Below, piece by piece: positions 63,348 through 64,000 of a stretch of 64,000 nt of DNA. The notes beneath the pieces were generated by a model. That model ran no database searches. It worked only from the letters and a program-made list of their open reading frames with translations, and was not told the origin of the DNA. The stretch is from Pedobacter panaciterrae. Its GTDB lineage: Bacteria > Bacteroidota > Bacteroidia > Sphingobacteriales > Sphingobacteriaceae. How positions within the stretch are numbered: position 1 is the stretch's first letter; each line of letters opens with the position of its first letter. Location of the stretch: NCBI RefSeq assembly GCF_013204795.1, contig NZ_JABMKW010000020.1:620001-684000 (forward strand), given 5' to 3'. The position numbers were made by a program, and so were the translations under genes.

Positions 63348-63380
63348 TTCGTCGAGATGACGACAGCTCAGAATGACGAG
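63348..63380. repeat. Remnant of the dispersed repeat (R6)
   Basis: The 15-mer TCGTCGAGATGACGA is identical to the right end of R2 (44375-44389) and is followed by a second ATGACGA within 25 nt. No left arm is found. Confidence 0.55.
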
Positions 63381-63648
63381 GTGTTATGAACAAACTCAAT
63401 CCAGACGGCCTAAAATGCGGTATTACGGAGTCTGCTGTTTACCTGCAAACAGCGGTAGGCAAAAAAAAAGAGTTTCATTTGACTAAAATACTATTGAAGT
63501 CAGAGTGTAGGATTATAAAAATCATTATCTTTGGCCTGCAAAAAGCAATTTTTTTCTTAATAATTCGGAGCTATTCGAATTAAAATTATAAGAAAATTGT
63601 AATTTTTGTTTTAAAAATTAATATATTCAAACTTGGTTGAGTTCAAGT

Positions 63649-63679
63649 TTTGTTTTCTGTATTTATGATCTTAGATTTG
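63649..63679 (+). promoter_or_regulatory. Consensus promoter upstream of serine palmitoyltransferase
   Basis: TTTG (63649-63652), 19 nt, TAGATTTG (63672-63679): exact match to both Bacteroidota elements at ideal spacing, the best promoter in the window. It gives a leader of about 135 nt before the ATG at 63821. Confidence 0.75.
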
Positions 63680-63805
63680 AGAAGTTTTTTTTAATTGGCA
63701 TAGATGTTGATTTTTCAAACTAATTACAAAAGGGGATTATATAGATTTAGGAATCATTTCTTGGAACATAAACCGACATCAACAATAACCAACCCTGTAA
63801 TCTAA

Positions 63806-64000
<195 letters not shown>

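Larger units (their letters stand above)
62946..63648. other. Long intergenic region with hairpins and a repeat remnant
   Basis: The longest gene-free stretch in the window (875 nt in all, up to 63820). It holds a spaced 9-bp inverted repeat (62982-62990/63034-63042), two hairpins (63138-63160 and 63171-63201), a partial R-family repeat near 63348-63380, and no convincing gene. A 65-codon frame at 63386 begins in the repeat remnant, has no family resemblance and is not called. Confidence 0.5.

Noticed and set aside
63386-63583. 65-codon frame in the long gap
   Set aside because: Starts inside the repeat remnant, has no recognisable domain or signal, and its codon use is unlike neighbouring genes.

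Overview
The window is a gene-dense, AT-rich chromosomal segment from a member of the Bacteroidota, most likely family Sphingobacteriaceae (Pedobacter/Sphingobacterium-like). The evidence is: promoters of the Bacteroidota type (TTTG, about 19 nt, TAnnTTTG) with no Shine-Dalgarno requirement; many lipoproteins with a late Cys lipobox; a GH92 mannosidase; a MACPF lipoprotein; an alpha-2-macroglobulin/PBP1C pair; and, at the right edge, the start of a serine palmitoyltransferase that closely resembles the Sphingobacterium enzyme. I see no prophage, integrative element, CRISPR array, complete tRNA or rRNA. It reads as core chromosome with a few accessory touches.

Layout. 1-6.6 kb: SRP RNA (minus strand), then gltBD (glutamate synthase). 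6.6-10.4 kb: a minus-strand run galK-trmH-ydeI-like-phosphoesterase-barrel protein, divergent from galM. 11.6-15.5 kb: minus-strand genes including a 57-aa two-CxxC protein, a TSUP permease, a MATE exporter, an AlbA_2 regulator and a DUF4442 protein. 15.6-27.1 kb: plus-strand genes including fasciclin and small lipoproteins, an MFS permease, hemF, gyrA, two tandem TPR proteins, a FUSC membrane protein and Ohr. 27.2-31.3 kb: minus-strand wbqC-corA-mgtE-bioB, with two different Mg2+ transport families in one run.

31.3-40.5 kb: an acyltransferase/glycosyltransferase pair; aroQ and an M28 peptidase; XerD; prmC and ribD firing from one overlapping divergent promoter; and a tightly overlapping ribD-DMT-yigZ-nucleoside phosphorylase operon. 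40.5-51.4 kb: GH92 mannosidase, mnmA, a MACPF lipoprotein, a 5'-nucleotidase split into two genes, a glutathione peroxidase-like protein and topA. 51.5-59.6 kb: the alpha-2-macroglobulin and PBP1C envelope-defence pair. 59.6-61.5 kb: a YhhN lysoplasmalogenase-like protein overlapping a sterol-desaturase-family hydroxylase, a possible ether-lipid pair. 61.6-64 kb: an RRM protein, a dienelactone hydrolase, a long non-coding gap and the start of serine palmitoyltransferase.

The most unusual structure is a family of dispersed inverted repeats beginning CGTCATC and ending GATGACG (five full copies and one remnant). One forms a perfect 31-bp hairpin, and another lies at the 5' end of pbpC so that its last bases supply a start codon. 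Other points of interest are the palindromic, apparently leaderless prmC/ribD promoter, -7 boxes only 4-6 nt before several start codons, non-canonical residues at both main quinolone-resistance positions of GyrA, and an unexplained GC-rich structured block upstream of mnmA.
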